64,000 nucleotides of DNA from Betaproteobacteria bacterium HGW-Betaproteobacteria-16 (GCA_002840835.1 PHCQ01000009.1:1-64000), one strand, 5' to 3'. Counted from the stretch's first letter, positions 25,663 through 35,374 are shown. The notes: generated by a model from the letters alone, not told the origin. Made by a program: numbers and translations.

Positions 25663-26607
25663 ATGAACCCAAGCCTCGATTTGCCGGCTCTGCTGGCCGA
25701 TATTCACCGCGATACCCAGGCCTTGTTTGGCCGGGGCAGAGTGGCCGACTACATTCCGGCCCTGGCCACCGTGAACCCGTGCCAGTTCGGCATGACGATC
25801 ACCACGGTCGACGGCCAGAGCCACAGCGTGGGCGACGCGCATGTGCCGTTTTCGCTGCAGAGCATCACCAAGCTGTTCACCTTTGTGCTGGCGCTCAAGG
25901 TAGAGGGAGACGCACTCTGGCAACGCGTGGGGCGCGAACCCTCTGGGGCGGCGTTCAATTCCATCGTGCAGCTGGAGACAGAAAGCGGCAGACCGCGCAA
26001 TCCGTTCATCAACGCGGGGGCCCTGGTCATCACCGACATCCTCACCACCCGCTACGCCCAGCTGGACTACGCGTTGCTGGGCGCCCTGCGGCGGTTAGCA
26101 GACGAGCCCAACCTGTACTGGAACGACCACGTGGCCCGCAGCGAACGGGAGACGGCCCACCGCAACATGGCCATGGCCTATTTCATGAAGAGCCACGGCA
26201 ACTTTCACAACCAGCCCGAAGCGGTGCTGGACAACTACTGCCGCCAATGCGCCACCGAAATGACCTGCGCCCAACTGGCCCGGGCCACCCTTTTCCTGGC
26301 GGCCGATGGGCGCGCCCTCAGCCACGTCGACCCGGCCGATGAGCCGTTCCTCAGCGCCGACCAGGCCCGCCGGGTGAATGCCTTGCTGTTGACCTGCGGT
26401 GCCTACGACGCCGCGGGCGACTTTGCCTACCGCATTGGTCTTCCGGTCAAGACCGGTGTGGGCGGCGGCATCGTGGCCATCGTGCCGGGCGTGGCCACGG
26501 TGGCTGTGTGGTCGCCGGAGCTGGACACCAAGGGCAATTCGGTGGCTGGCGCATTTGCGCTGGAACGCCTGGTGCAGGCCACTGGCTGGGGTCACACCAG
26601 CATCTGA
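25663..26607 (+). CDS. glsA: Glutaminase
   Basis: A 314-residue enzyme that hydrolyses glutamine to glutamate and ammonia in the cytosol. It has the serine-dependent beta-lactamase-like fold: the nucleophile and lysine lie in FSLQSITKLFTF, followed by GREPSGAAFNSI and RPRNPFINAGALVI. YFMKSHGNF, DNYCRQC and the closing KTGVGGGIVAIVPG are all conserved in this family. The length matches the family. It is monocistronic. Confidence 0.96.
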   Translation: MNPSLDLPALLADIHRDTQALFGRGRVADYIPALATVNPCQFGMTITTVDGQSHSVGDAHVPFSLQSITKLFTFVLALKVEGDALWQRVGREPSGAAFNSIVQLETESGRPRNPFINAGALVITDILTTRYAQLDYALLGALRRLADEPNLYWNDHVARSERETAHRNMAMAYFMKSHGNFHNQPEAVLDNYCRQCATEMTCAQLARATLFLAADGRALSHVDPADEPFLSADQARRVNALLLTCGAYDAAGDFAYRIGLPVKTGVGGGIVAIVPGVATVAVWSPELDTKGNSVAGAFALERLVQATGWGHTSI

Positions 26608-26628
26608 GGCTGGCGAGTGTGCTTTGGG

Positions 26629-26916
26629 CTAGTCCTGCCACTGAACCACTGGCCCGAGCTTGCGTTCGGCCATGAACATGGCTTCCCGGACGCTCAGTGC
26701 CATGCCACCGTCATGCCAGGCACCGTTCGCGCCCGGCGAGTGGTAGCGGATGTAGTAACACTCGGTGGGCTTGTCGTCGGCGAGTTCAGGCGGATCGTCG
26801 GGATCGTGCGTGCCGAGCAGGATGTGGTGCCGCACGATGCGCACCGAACACGCGGTGACGCCACCAGAGAACCAATGGCCTTGCTTGACGGCGGGTAGCT
26901 GGTCAACTTCGCTCAT
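26629..26916 (-). CDS. Hypothetical protein, 95 residues
   Basis: Start placed at MSEVDQLPAVKQG, where the sequence becomes protein-like; a longer frame begins at 26973. It is a small soluble protein with VRIVRHHILLGTHDPDDPPE, ECYYIRYHSPGANG and MALSVREAMFMAER. No family was recognised. It is convergent with glutaminase. Confidence 0.6.
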   Translation of the reverse strand: MSEVDQLPAVKQGHWFSGGVTACSVRIVRHHILLGTHDPDDPPELADDKPTECYYIRYHSPGANGAWHDGGMALSVREAMFMAERKLGPVVQWQD

Positions 26917-27189
26917 CTTGTGTGTCCTGGCAGACGGAACACTGCCTTTGATCCATGCTATGCGGCACGCCATTCAAAACACAATGCGGGCAACCCTGAT
27001 TCACACCCTGTTTTTGATGAGTTTTTTCAAAGAGGTCGATCAGTGGGAGCGGTCCTCATGGCAAAACCCTCGTTCCAGTGACCGGCCGGCGTGTCGAATC
27101 CGCACCTCTGCTTTCGTCGTGTGAAGGTAGGCAGCCATCAGCGCCCACCTTGTCCTCCAAACGCCACTTGCCCCCTGAAAGGAGCCCAT

Positions 27190-27657
27190 ATGTCCGCAAA
27201 CACGACCTCCCCCGCCACCGGCACCGTCACCCTGCACCGCGTCTTCTGCGCACCACCTGACCGGGTCTACCGCGCCTTTCTGGACCCGGACGCCATGGCC
27301 AAGTGGCTGCCACCGCATGGTTTCACGGGCCGGGTGCTGGAGATGAATGCACACGTGGGTGGCAGCTACCGCATGCAGTTCACCAACATGGGCAACGGCC
27401 ACTCGCACGCCTTCGGTGGCAAGTACCTGGAACTGGTGCCGGGCGAGCGCATCGTGCACACCGACAGTTTCGACGACCCCAACCTACCGGGTGAGATGCG
27501 CACCACGATCACGTTCAAGACCGTGTCGGTGGGCACGGAAATGACTGTGGTGCAGGAGGGCATTCCCGCAGTAATTCCCGCTGAAGCCTGCTACGTGGGC
27601 TGGCAACAATCGTTGCAGCTGCTGGGGTTCCTCATCGAGGCGGAAATCCCTGGGTGA
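27190..27657 (+). CDS. SRPBCC (AHSA1-like) protein
   Basis: The ATG of MSANTTSPA has AAAGGAG before it. The 155-residue protein has the START-like AHSA1 pattern: RVFCAPPDRVYRAFLDPDAM, AKWLPPHGFTG, GGSYRMQF, and the C-terminal CYVGWQQSLQLLGFLIE helix over the ligand cavity. Such proteins bind small hydrophobic ligands or act in stress responses. Confidence 0.92.
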   Translation: MSANTTSPATGTVTLHRVFCAPPDRVYRAFLDPDAMAKWLPPHGFTGRVLEMNAHVGGSYRMQFTNMGNGHSHAFGGKYLELVPGERIVHTDSFDDPNLPGEMRTTITFKTVSVGTEMTVVQEGIPAVIPAEACYVGWQQSLQLLGFLIEAEIPG

Positions 27658-27691
27658 CTGGTGCAGTGCGGTCGGAGTCGATGAAACTGCA

Positions 27692-28096
27692 TCAGGCGGC
27701 GCTGGTTTCGGGCAGTTTCGCGATCACCTTGATCTCGAACTGGAAGCCGTACAGCCAGGTCACGCCGATACCGGTGAGCGTGGGATAAGGCGCCTCGCCC
27801 CAATGCTTCATGGCCTCGGTCCAGAGCGACTCGAAATGGGTTTCGGGGTCCACCATGAACACGGTCACATCGACCACGTCCTTGAAGGTGCAGCCGGCAG
27901 CCTCGAGGATGGCGTTCAGGTTCTCGAATGCGAGCTTCACCTGCCCGGTCAATTCGGGCTCGGGCGATCCGTCTGGCCGGCTGCCCACCTGCCCGGAAAC
28001 GAAGAGGAAGCCGTCGGAGCGGATCGCGGGCGAGTAGCGGTTTTTTTCGTACAAGGCCTGACGGCCGGCGGGAAAGACAACGTCGCGTGTAGACAT
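27692..28096 (-). CDS. RidA/YjgF-family protein
   Basis: The 134-residue protein has the YjgF fold with RYSPAIRSDGFLFVSGQVG, AFENLNAILEAAG and a conserved TVFMVD strand. Family members deaminate reactive enamines and imines. The C-terminal arginine typical of active RidA is not clearly present, because the end reads YGFQFEIKVIAKLPE. It may belong to a sister subfamily. It is divergent from the LysR gene at 28248. Confidence 0.88.
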   Translation of the reverse strand: MSTRDVVFPAGRQALYEKNRYSPAIRSDGFLFVSGQVGSRPDGSPEPELTGQVKLAFENLNAILEAAGCTFKDVVDVTVFMVDPETHFESLWTEAMKHWGEAPYPTLTGIGVTWLYGFQFEIKVIAKLPETSAA

Positions 28097-28247
28097 GAAG
28101 ATTCTCTGGAGTGAAGGGATGGGAGGACCGCGGATGTATGGACTCTAGGCGTCCCGGGTCGCCAGATAAACAGGCAGGACGCACAATCACTGTTTGGCAA
28201 TTCCAAACAATCTTCCGGGCGTGCCGGGAGGCGCAACAGGAGCAAAG

Positions 28248-29180
28248 ATGGACCGGTTCGATGCGTTGCAGGCCTTTGCCCGCGTGGTGGAAGCCGGCAG
28301 CTTCACCAAGGCGGCGCAAACGCTGCACATGAGCAAGACCACAGTGACGCAACTGGTACAGCAACTGGAGGCGCGGCTTCGCGTGAAGCTGCTGAACCGC
28401 ACCACGCGACAGGTGAAGGTCACCGCAGATGGCGCCGCCTACTACGAGCGCGTGGTGCGCGTGCTGGCAGACCTGGAAGACGCCGACACCGGCCTCTCCA
28501 GCGCGTCCACGACGCCCAAGGGCAGACTGCGGGTGGATGTGCCCAGCCCGTTTGCCCGGATGATCATGATGCCGGCGTTGCCCGCCTTTCACCTGCGCTA
28601 CCCGGACATTCAGCTCGACATGGGCGTGAGCGACCGCATGGTGAACCTGATCGGCGACAACGTGGATTGCGTGCTGCGCGGCGGCGAGATCACAGACCTC
28701 TCGCTGGTGGCCCGCCGTGTGGGCGACTTGCCCATCGGCGTGTATGCGGCGCCAGGCTATCTGGAGCGGGCCGGCCAGCCGGCGCACCCGCATGAGCTGG
28801 TGGACACCCACCACCGCGTCGTGGGGTTTCTGAGCACGCGCAGTGGCAAGGCCCATCCCATCCACATGCGCCATGGCGCCAGCGAACAGATCGAAGTGCA
28901 AGGCCGGTATGTGGTGGCGGTGGACGACGGCAATGCCCTCCTCGCCGCCGGCCTGGCGGGCATGGGCATTCTCGCGATGCCGCAGTACATGGCCGCCGAG
29001 CACATGGCCCGGGGCGAACTCGTGCCCTTGTTCGATGGCTGGCAATGCGACACCATGCCCATGCACGTGGCCTACCCACCGAACCGGCACGTGAGTGCCA
29101 AGCTGCGCGTGTTCATTGACTGGGTGGTTGAACTGATGGCCATTCACGCTCCCATGCCGAATCCACACACACCAGCATGA
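28248..29180 (+). CDS. LysR-family transcriptional regulator
   Basis: The start follows AGGAGCAAAG. A 310-residue protein with an N-terminal winged helix (FDALQAFARVVEAGSFTKAA through LEARLRVKLLNRTTR). A periplasmic-binding-like effector domain follows. It is divergently transcribed from the RidA-family gene with 151 bp between them, the usual layout for a LysR protein and its target. Confidence 0.95.
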   Translation: MDRFDALQAFARVVEAGSFTKAAQTLHMSKTTVTQLVQQLEARLRVKLLNRTTRQVKVTADGAAYYERVVRVLADLEDADTGLSSASTTPKGRLRVDVPSPFARMIMMPALPAFHLRYPDIQLDMGVSDRMVNLIGDNVDCVLRGGEITDLSLVARRVGDLPIGVYAAPGYLERAGQPAHPHELVDTHHRVVGFLSTRSGKAHPIHMRHGASEQIEVQGRYVVAVDDGNALLAAGLAGMGILAMPQYMAAEHMARGELVPLFDGWQCDTMPMHVAYPPNRHVSAKLRVFIDWVVELMAIHAPMPNPHTPA

Positions 29181-29503
29181 GTCGCCGACGCCATCACAAC
29201 GTCTACGTCGTGGAGCTGTCCCGCGACGTGCTGCTGGAGCCCAGGTTCAGGAAGAACAACCCGGACTACGTGAGTGGAAAACCCTGCGTGTATGTGGGCA
29301 TGACCGGGTTGGACCCGGACGTGCGTTTTGACAAACACAAGGCCGGCATTCAGGCCAACGCCTACGTGCAGAAATACGGTCTGCGCCTGCTGCCGGATCT
29401 GTACGAGGGCTTCAATCCCATGCGCTACGAAGATGCCGTGGACAAGGAGATCGAGATCGGCATCGACCTTCGATCGGCCGGCTTTGGTGTGTGGCAGGCC
29501 TGA
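29177..29503 (+). CDS. GIY-YIG-like small protein
   Basis: The ATG overlaps the LysR stop (ATGA), so translation is coupled. A 108-residue protein beginning SRRRHHNVYVVELSRD with later PCVYVGMTGLDPDVRFDKHK. The spacing of VYVVEL and VYVGMTG and the following basic helix fit the GIY-YIG nuclease core, with YV-G replacing YIG. EIEIGIDLR could supply the metal-binding Glu. Its activity and substrate are unproven. Confidence 0.6.
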   Translation: MSRRRHHNVYVVELSRDVLLEPRFRKNNPDYVSGKPCVYVGMTGLDPDVRFDKHKAGIQANAYVQKYGLRLLPDLYEGFNPMRYEDAVDKEIEIGIDLRSAGFGVWQA

Positions 29504-29543
29504 AGAGCACGCCCACCACGATCATCCAGACGAGCTCAGCCTC

Positions 29544-30104
29544 TCAGCCACGGTACGTGCCAGGCGCAAGCCCTTCCAGCGAGTAAGGCCCGATGGCTGC
29601 GCGAATCAAGCGCAGCGTGGGATGGCCTGTGGCGGCGGTCATGCGGCGAACCTGCCGGTTGCGGCCTTCCGTGATCACGAGTTCGATCCAGCTGGTGGGA
29701 ATGGACTGGCGAAAGCGCACCGGGGGATCTCGCTCCCAGAGGCCGGCAGGCGCCGGTATCGCGCGTGCACGGGCCGGCCGGGTGACTCCATCGTTCAGTT
29801 GAACACCCTGGCGCAATGACAACAGCGCAGCGTCGTCTGGCGTACCCTCCACCTGCACCCAGTAGGTTTTTTCCATCTTGTGGCGCGGGTGGCTGATGCG
29901 GGCTTGAAGCTGACCGTCGTTGGTCAACAGCAGCAGGCCTTCACTGTCGGCATCCAGCCTGCCGGCCACGTACACGCCAGGCACGTCAATGAAGTCCTTG
30001 AGTCCGCGCCAACGGCCTTCGGGGGTGAACTGACTCAACACACCATAAGGTTTGTTGAAGCAGATCAAGCGGGTAGCGCCCGGTGCGCCAAGGTTGGTTG
30101 CCAT
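29544..30104 (-). CDS. rluE: 23S rRNA pseudouridine synthase, RluE type
   Basis: Start taken at [14 protein letters not shown]; the frame extends 75 bp upstream. The 186-residue protein has the RsuA-type catalytic core: [18 protein letters not shown], catalytic Asp in [28 protein letters not shown], and [20 protein letters not shown]. It lacks the S4 domain, as RluE does; in E. coli that enzyme makes pseudouridine 2457 of 23S rRNA. Confidence 0.92.
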   Translation of the reverse strand: MATNLGAPGATRLICFNKPYGVLSQFTPEGRWRGLKDFIDVPGVYVAGRLDADSEGLLLLTNDGQLQARISHPRHKMEKTYWVQVEGTPDDAALLSLRQGVQLNDGVTRPARARAIPAPAGLWERDPPVRFRQSIPTSWIELVITEGRNRQVRRMTAATGHPTLRLIRAAIGPYSLEGLAPGTYRG

Positions 30105-30261
30105 GGTGGTCAGCTTAGCATCGGCAAGGCGCGCCGTAGGACCCGTCCTACACCCGTTCGACCTCACAGCCGATGACACAGCCGTGCAGCATCTGCGACC
30201 ATGTTCTCAGACGCTGCAGCTTGCATCCTGCCAACTGGCGCCACCCACAGGAGAATGACCC

Positions 30262-30540
30262 ATGGACACCACGACCCACCGCACCTTGAACGATCTGTTC
30301 GACCAACTGGGTCTGCCGTCATCGGACGCCGAGATTCGCCAGTTCGTTGCGCGCCATGGGCCATTGCCTGCCGAGCAAACCCTCACGGAAGCGCCGATCT
30401 GGTCCGACGCCCAACTGGCCTTTTTGACCGAAGCATGGCGGGACGACGGTGGAGACTGGGCCCTTCCCTTTGACGAACTCAATGTGTTGTTGCATGAACA
30501 TCCGGATGTGGATGACATGCCCAACGCCAACCCGTCGTGA
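30262..30540 (+). CDS. DUF2789 protein
   Basis: A 92-residue acidic protein with the DUF2789 layout: LNDLFDQLGLPSSDAEIRQF, then WSDAQLAFLTEAWRDDGGDW and ending in DVDDMPN. The family is small and uncharacterised. It lies 27 bp before the BrkB-type gene and may be co-transcribed. Confidence 0.85.
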   Translation: MDTTTHRTLNDLFDQLGLPSSDAEIRQFVARHGPLPAEQTLTEAPIWSDAQLAFLTEAWRDDGGDWALPFDELNVLLHEHPDVDDMPNANPS

Positions 30541-30567
30541 TGTGCATCTGCGCATGGCCTTGAACCC

Positions 30568-31476
30568 ATGAATCAGGCGGAAGCTGGCTCCACCCGCAAT
30601 GGGGCACTGACACTCCTTCACACCACCTGGCGCGTGGTGGTGGATGCGGTTGGCAGCTTCTTCCGACACGACTCACCCGCGGCCGGCGCCGCCCTCGCCT
30701 TCTACACCCTGTTCTCTCTGGCACCCATGCTGATGGTGGCGATCGCCGTGGCCGGCCTGGTCTTCGGGGCCGAAGCGGCACGCGGTGAATTGTTCAGCCA
30801 GATCGAAGGACTGATCGGCACGCAGGGTGCCACGGCGGTACAGGGGCTGCTGGCCAGCGTGGAACAGAAGGACCAGGGGAGATGGGGAGCCATGGTGGGC
30901 GTGGGCCTGCTGCTGTTTGGTGCCACCACCGTGTTTGCCCAGCTCAGGGCATCGCTCGACACCCTTTGGCACGACACGGACTGGTACCGAGAATCCAACG
31001 CCAAGGTTCCATGGTGGAGCTTGCTGCAGGCCCGTCTGACCGCGTTCGGCACCATCCTGGCCGTCGGGTTCCTGCTGCTGGTGTCGCTGGCGCTGGACGC
31101 GGCGCTCACGGCACTGCAACCCCTCTGGCAAGAGCACCTGATCGGCTGGCCCACCGTGATGCGAGTGCTGGCGCTGGTGATTTCCACGCTCCTGTCGGCT
31201 GCTCTTTTTGCCGTGCTCTTGAGATTTCTTCCGAGCGTGAGTGTGGCCTGGCGACACGTCTGGATTGGCGCGGCCATCACGGCGGCGTTGTTTGCGTTGA
31301 GCCGGTGGGCGATTGGCTGGTACATCGGGACCACGGCCGTGGATGGGGGCTATGGTGCAGCCAGTTCACTGGTGGCCGTGCTGGTGTGGGTGTACGTCTC
31401 GGCCCAGATCTTCCTGTTCGGCGCAGAGATCACACGCGCGGTGGCGGTTCATGAACACCGTTCACTGAACGCCTGA
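30568..31476 (+). CDS. YihY/BrkB-family integral membrane protein
   Basis: A 302-residue protein with the BrkB pattern. The opening is DSPAAGAALAFYTLFSLAP, followed by some six membrane helices and the signature GASSLVAVLVWVYVSAQIF with LFGAEITRA. Members are called virulence factor BrkB or YihY and were once annotated as RNase BN. Transport or envelope roles are suspected but unproved. Confidence 0.92.
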   Translation: MNQAEAGSTRNGALTLLHTTWRVVVDAVGSFFRHDSPAAGAALAFYTLFSLAPMLMVAIAVAGLVFGAEAARGELFSQIEGLIGTQGATAVQGLLASVEQKDQGRWGAMVGVGLLLFGATTVFAQLRASLDTLWHDTDWYRESNAKVPWWSLLQARLTAFGTILAVGFLLLVSLALDAALTALQPLWQEHLIGWPTVMRVLALVISTLLSAALFAVLLRFLPSVSVAWRHVWIGAAITAALFALSRWAIGWYIGTTAVDGGYGAASSLVAVLVWVYVSAQIFLFGAEITRAVAVHEHRSLNA

Positions 31477-31532
31477 GTGGCGCCAGCCGGTCCGCTTTTA
31501 CCTGCGGGCGATGCTGACTTGCAAAGGCCGCT

Positions 31533-32225
31533 TCAGTGCGTTGCACCCGCCCGCACACCCACTGCTGCACCGGGCTTGCCCTGACCCGCAACAGCGCAAC
31601 GCAGCGCAAGCCGCAAGCCCCTTACCACGTCTTCCAGTGCCATGTGCGGTGTGCCTTGTTCTGGCAACCAGGGCACGTGCACGAAGCCGCCTCTCGTGCG
31701 TCGCAGCAAGCGGTGGTTGGAGAGCATGTGCATCAGTCCGTAGAACACGTGGTTGCAGACGAAGGTGCCCGCCGTCTGTGAAACCTCGGCGGCGACGCCC
31801 TCGGACTGCAGCGTCACCAGCATGTCCTTGATGGGCAAGGTGCTGAAGTAGGCCACCGGCGCGCCATGCACCACGGGGGTGTCCACCGGTTGGGCACCTG
31901 CGTTGTCTGCGATGGGTGCATCGTCCACATTGATGGCCACGCGCTCCAGTGAGATGGCACTGCGCCCACCGGCCTGTCCCACGCAGACCACCAACACTGG
32001 CCGGTGCTGCCGAAGCAGCGTGTACAGGCTTTTCAGTGACTCGCCATACACGGTGGGCAGGCGCGCAGCAACCACCTTGTGTCCCAGAATCTGACGCCCA
32101 CCCAGCGCCTTCACAGCCAGCCAGCTGGGGTTGAGGTCCGCGCCCCCAAACGCGTCGAACCCGGTGAGGAGGATGGTTGGCTTGCGATGCTGGACCGGAT
32201 GGGAAGCGGGCTGGCGTGTAGGCAT
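31533..32225 (-). CDS. pcp: Pyrrolidone-carboxylate peptidase
   Basis: Start at MPTRQPASHP; an ATG 27 bp upstream is also possible. This is a cysteine peptidase that removes N-terminal pyroglutamate. The catalytic triad lies in QAGGRSAISLERVAIN (Glu), ETAGTFVCNHVFYGL-like TAGTFVCNHVFYGL (Cys) and GGFVHVPWLPEQ (His). TILLTGFDAFGG is the typical start of the fold. Confidence 0.93.
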   Translation of the reverse strand: MPTRQPASHPVQHRKPTILLTGFDAFGGADLNPSWLAVKALGGRQILGHKVVAARLPTVYGESLKSLYTLLRQHRPVLVVCVGQAGGRSAISLERVAINVDDAPIADNAGAQPVDTPVVHGAPVAYFSTLPIKDMLVTLQSEGVAAEVSQTAGTFVCNHVFYGLMHMLSNHRLLRRTRGGFVHVPWLPEQGTPHMALEDVVRGLRLALRCAVAGQGKPGAAVGVRAGATH

Positions 32226-32287
32226 GGCGCCAATGTAACGCAGGCTCTGCAAACCTGAAGCCAGGCCGAGTGCAATGGCCCGGGCGC

Positions 32288-33469
32288 TCAGGCCTCGCCT
32301 GCGCCAGCCTGTGACCGCTTGCGCTGCACGATCTCGTGGACAAACGCCAGCTTGCCCAGCACCGGTGTGGTCAGCGCAAACGGGTAGGCATCTTCCTGGC
32401 CCAGGCTGCGGTTGAGGCTGTTGAGCACCAGCGACACGCCCATGCCCTGATTGAGCAATTCGACAAGGCCTGCAGCTGGTGGCGAGTCGGCGTCTTGTGA
32501 GGGGGCGAGTCCGGTCATGGCGTCGTAGGGATCAAGGCATTGCACAGCCATGGGCCCCTCCGGGCTCTTCAGCGTGAACGCCATCTGGTAGTTGGCTGCG
32601 GTTTCCAGCAGGTCCATGAGGTGCAGGTAGTGGGCCCAGGTCTCGGCCCAGTCTTCCCAGGGGTGCGAGGTGGCGTAGCTGCTGACAAAGGCGCTTTGCC
32701 AGTCGGCCCTGGGCTGCTGGTAGTGCTGCTGAAGCGCCTGGCCATAGTCGAGCGTCTCGTCGCCAAAGACCTCCCGGAAGTCATTCAGCGCTTGTGGGTC
32801 ATCCTGAAAGAACTGGTCCCAGAAGTAATGCCCGACCTCGTGACGAAGATGGCCGAGCAGCGTGCGATAGGGTTCGTGCAGATCGATGCGGCGACGGATG
32901 CGTTCGGCGTCGTCTGCCTCGGCGATGTTGATGGTGATGAGCCCGTCGTCGTGGCCTGTCATGACGGGCGGTTCACCCGGTATGTCTTCCAGGAATTCGT
33001 ACACCGGCGTTCGCACGCCGGGACCGCCTGACACGCCCTCCTCCAGCCCGAGCTTGGCGAGTGTGTAGAACAGGCGTCGCTTGGCGTGTTCGATGGTGGC
33101 CCAACGCTGCAGGTTGCCGGGCATGTCGAGGTTGGGAATGATGCGGGTCTGGCGGCACGACACGCAGTAGGCATCCGGGTCGTCGTCTGCAACAAGGAAG
33201 TTGCAGGCCTGGTGGTCGGTGTGGTTGCGGCAGAAGCGGAATGTGCCGGCGGGCAGCGACTGCTCAGTGTCAGGGTCACCCGCCACCTGCCAGTGGCTCG
33301 GCCCGTCGGCCGCTTGCGCATCGTCATCGCCCGCCTGTTCAGGTACGGGCGCGACGGCAAGCAAGGTCAGCGACTGGGGTTCGAACCCGAGGGCGTGCTG
33401 ACAATTCAGGCAGACAAGGTCGTTGAAGAAGACCAGGCTGTGGCAATGGGAGCACTGAAAAGTCTTCAT
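32288..33469 (-). CDS. Zinc-ribbon and HExxH metallopeptidase-like protein (COG4307)
   Basis: The ATG overlaps the stop of the upstream DUF3014 gene (ATGA), so the two form an operon. The 393-residue protein starts with a zinc ribbon (FQCSHCHSLVFFNDLVCLNC) and a second cysteine cluster (FCRNHTDHQACN, YCVSCRQTR). The zinc peptidase motif LRHEVGHYFWDQ follows, with a downstream WAETWAHYLHL segment holding the third ligand. It matches the putative zinc-binding metallopeptidase family. Its substrate is unknown. Confidence 0.88.
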   Translation of the reverse strand: MKTFQCSHCHSLVFFNDLVCLNCQHALGFEPQSLTLLAVAPVPEQAGDDDAQAADGPSHWQVAGDPDTEQSLPAGTFRFCRNHTDHQACNFLVADDDPDAYCVSCRQTRIIPNLDMPGNLQRWATIEHAKRRLFYTLAKLGLEEGVSGGPGVRTPVYEFLEDIPGEPPVMTGHDDGLITINIAEADDAERIRRRIDLHEPYRTLLGHLRHEVGHYFWDQFFQDDPQALNDFREVFGDETLDYGQALQQHYQQPRADWQSAFVSSYATSHPWEDWAETWAHYLHLMDLLETAANYQMAFTLKSPEGPMAVQCLDPYDAMTGLAPSQDADSPPAAGLVELLNQGMGVSLVLNSLNRSLGQEDAYPFALTTPVLGKLAFVHEIVQRKRSQAGAGEA

Positions 33470-34344
33470 TGGCGGGCAATGCGCTGGCGAAGGTCCACGA
33501 GTTTGGCTTGTAGCCGGCGGTGGTTGTCGGGCCCGGTGCGCAGCAGCATCTTTCGCCCCGCCGACAGGGACTCCAGCGCCGGGTCGGCAAACTCGTAGCG
33601 CGTCCACGGGCGTGTGGACGGCACCTCGCCCTTCACTTCCACCAGCGTGACGGCCAGCGGCCCGGACTGCACCGGTGTGGCAATCAGATGATCGAGCACC
33701 TGCACCACGCGGTCGTTGAAGTAGCGGCCCGGAAAGCCCAGCTCTTCATAAGCCTGCTGAAACAGGGGGTAGAGGCTGCGGTACACCGCCACGGCCTTGG
33801 CCGTGTCCACGGCTTCCACCATGCGCACGAGGGGCACGTAGCGCTGGCTGTTGTCGGGATGAATCGTTTCTGCACCACCCCCATCCTCCTTCAGCGTCAT
33901 GAAACGCTGGGGCGAGGGGTTGACGGGCCAGACCGCCGACGGTGCCTGTTGGCGAGGCAGGTTGTCCACGGTGGCGACCGCGCGCCTGACGAAACCGTCG
34001 AGCTGCAGGAAGGTGAGCATATTCTGCTGGCCAATCAAGCCAGAGAGCCGTCCGTTGACATGATCGTCTGACTCGTCAAGCCCGGGCAGGGCAACGGGTT
34101 CGCTTTCGGTCTCTACCGCCATCTCTTCCACCGGGTGCTCGATGGCGGCGGGCGCATCTGCCGTGGATGGGGCTGGCGACGGCGCTTCTGCAGCAGGTTG
34201 TGGCGCCGGTGCGGCTGGCGAAGGTGCCTCAGCCACGGCGGGTACCTGCGTTGACTGGTAATACCGCCAGCCGAAAAAGCCTGCGAAGACCAGCACCGTG
34301 AGGGCGACAAAAAAGATGGGTAGCCAGGGTGTGGGGCGGTTCAT
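33466..34344 (-). CDS. DUF3014 membrane-anchored protein
   Basis: A 292-residue protein with one N-terminal membrane helix (PWLPIFFVALTVLVFAGFFG) and a Pro/Ala-rich linker. The DUF3014 domain follows (FVRRAVATVDNLPRQQAP, YVPLVRMVEAVDTAKAVAVY). Most of the chain should lie in the periplasm. It is the first gene of a two-gene operon with the zinc peptidase. Confidence 0.88.
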   Translation of the reverse strand: MNRPTPWLPIFFVALTVLVFAGFFGWRYYQSTQVPAVAEAPSPAAPAPQPAAEAPSPAPSTADAPAAIEHPVEEMAVETESEPVALPGLDESDDHVNGRLSGLIGQQNMLTFLQLDGFVRRAVATVDNLPRQQAPSAVWPVNPSPQRFMTLKEDGGGAETIHPDNSQRYVPLVRMVEAVDTAKAVAVYRSLYPLFQQAYEELGFPGRYFNDRVVQVLDHLIATPVQSGPLAVTLVEVKGEVPSTRPWTRYEFADPALESLSAGRKMLLRTGPDNHRRLQAKLVDLRQRIARQ

Positions 34345-34429
34345 TGCCTCGTTACCTTGTTCGAGTCAAAGAGGCTTTCCATCCTACACCGGAGCCCTTC
34401 TGCACCGCACAGGCGGGGCTAACGGAATG

Positions 34430-35374
34430 TCACAACATGTCTGCCGACGCTCGCTGCGCCTTCACCACAAAACCGATCGCTGCACGCACAGCTTCCACTT
34501 GCGCCGCGATGCATTGTTCGGGCGTGACGATGGCGCTGTCCGGGTAGACCTCGGTGGTCGTGGTGTACCGCGCACCCGTCACACCGGCGCAAAGGCCGAG
34601 CGTCTTGAACGGGTAGCGGATCACGCCGGGTGCGACCATGGGCGAGCCAATGATCTGGCCGTCGGCGTCGGCAGGGGCTATGTGGGTGATCTTCTGGACC
34701 GCCGCGATGATGGCCTGCTGGAAAGCGGGTTGCGGGTTCCCGGCGTCGTCCACCAGGTAGAAGCCGTCTGGAATGGTGCCGGGTACAAACGGCAGGCCGT
34801 CGCGTGCAGCCAGCGCAGGTCGGTATTCGGACTCGTCGGTGTCGGTGGTCTCGTGCAGGTCGATGTGGGCGGTGAAGCGCTCCGCAATTGAGGCGATCAG
34901 TTGCATGAGCGCTGCGGATTCCTGGGCGGGGCTGCTCTCGCGAAACGAGCGGTTGGGATCAATAGCATCGAAATTCCAGCGATGGATGCGTTCGTAAGCC
35001 CATGGGCTCACGCAGGGCACCACCAGCAGGTTGACCGCTTCGGAAAGCGGCAGGGCATGTTGATCGACAAACTGCAGTGCGCCGTGCACGCCACTGGTCT
35101 CATACCCATGCACGCCTCCTGTGACCAGCACATACGGCCTGCCGGCTTGCCAGTTGCGCGAACGAATCGCCATCAATGGGTAGTGTTGTTCGCCGTATCG
35201 CACCTCACCATAGGTCGACACATCGAAACGCGAACGCAGCGCATCGATCGCGCTGAGCACGTCGTCTGCGTAGCTGCGCTGCTTCATCTGCCGGGCGCGC
35301 CACTCGGCACGCTCGGCGGCACCCCAGGGCTGGCCTGAGGTGCCGATGGGGTAAGAATCGGGTGTGAGGTTCAT
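34430..35374 (-). CDS. M14-family zinc carboxypeptidase/deacylase-like protein
   Basis: Start at MNLTPDSYP; 24 extra residues upstream are possible. The 314-residue protein has the M14 zinc site: GGVHGYETSG (HxxE) and the later HIDLHETTDTD for the third ligand. The catalytic glutamate is probably in TTTTEVYPDS. WAYERIHRWNFDAIDPNRSF is typical of the DUF2817/M14 subgroup. It may trim peptides or N-acyl groups. No signal peptide is obvious. Confidence 0.85.
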   Translation of the reverse strand: MNLTPDSYPIGTSGQPWGAAERAEWRARQMKQRSYADDVLSAIDALRSRFDVSTYGEVRYGEQHYPLMAIRSRNWQAGRPYVLVTGGVHGYETSGVHGALQFVDQHALPLSEAVNLLVVPCVSPWAYERIHRWNFDAIDPNRSFRESSPAQESAALMQLIASIAERFTAHIDLHETTDTDESEYRPALAARDGLPFVPGTIPDGFYLVDDAGNPQPAFQQAIIAAVQKITHIAPADADGQIIGSPMVAPGVIRYPFKTLGLCAGVTGARYTTTTEVYPDSAIVTPEQCIAAQVEAVRAAIGFVVKAQRASADML

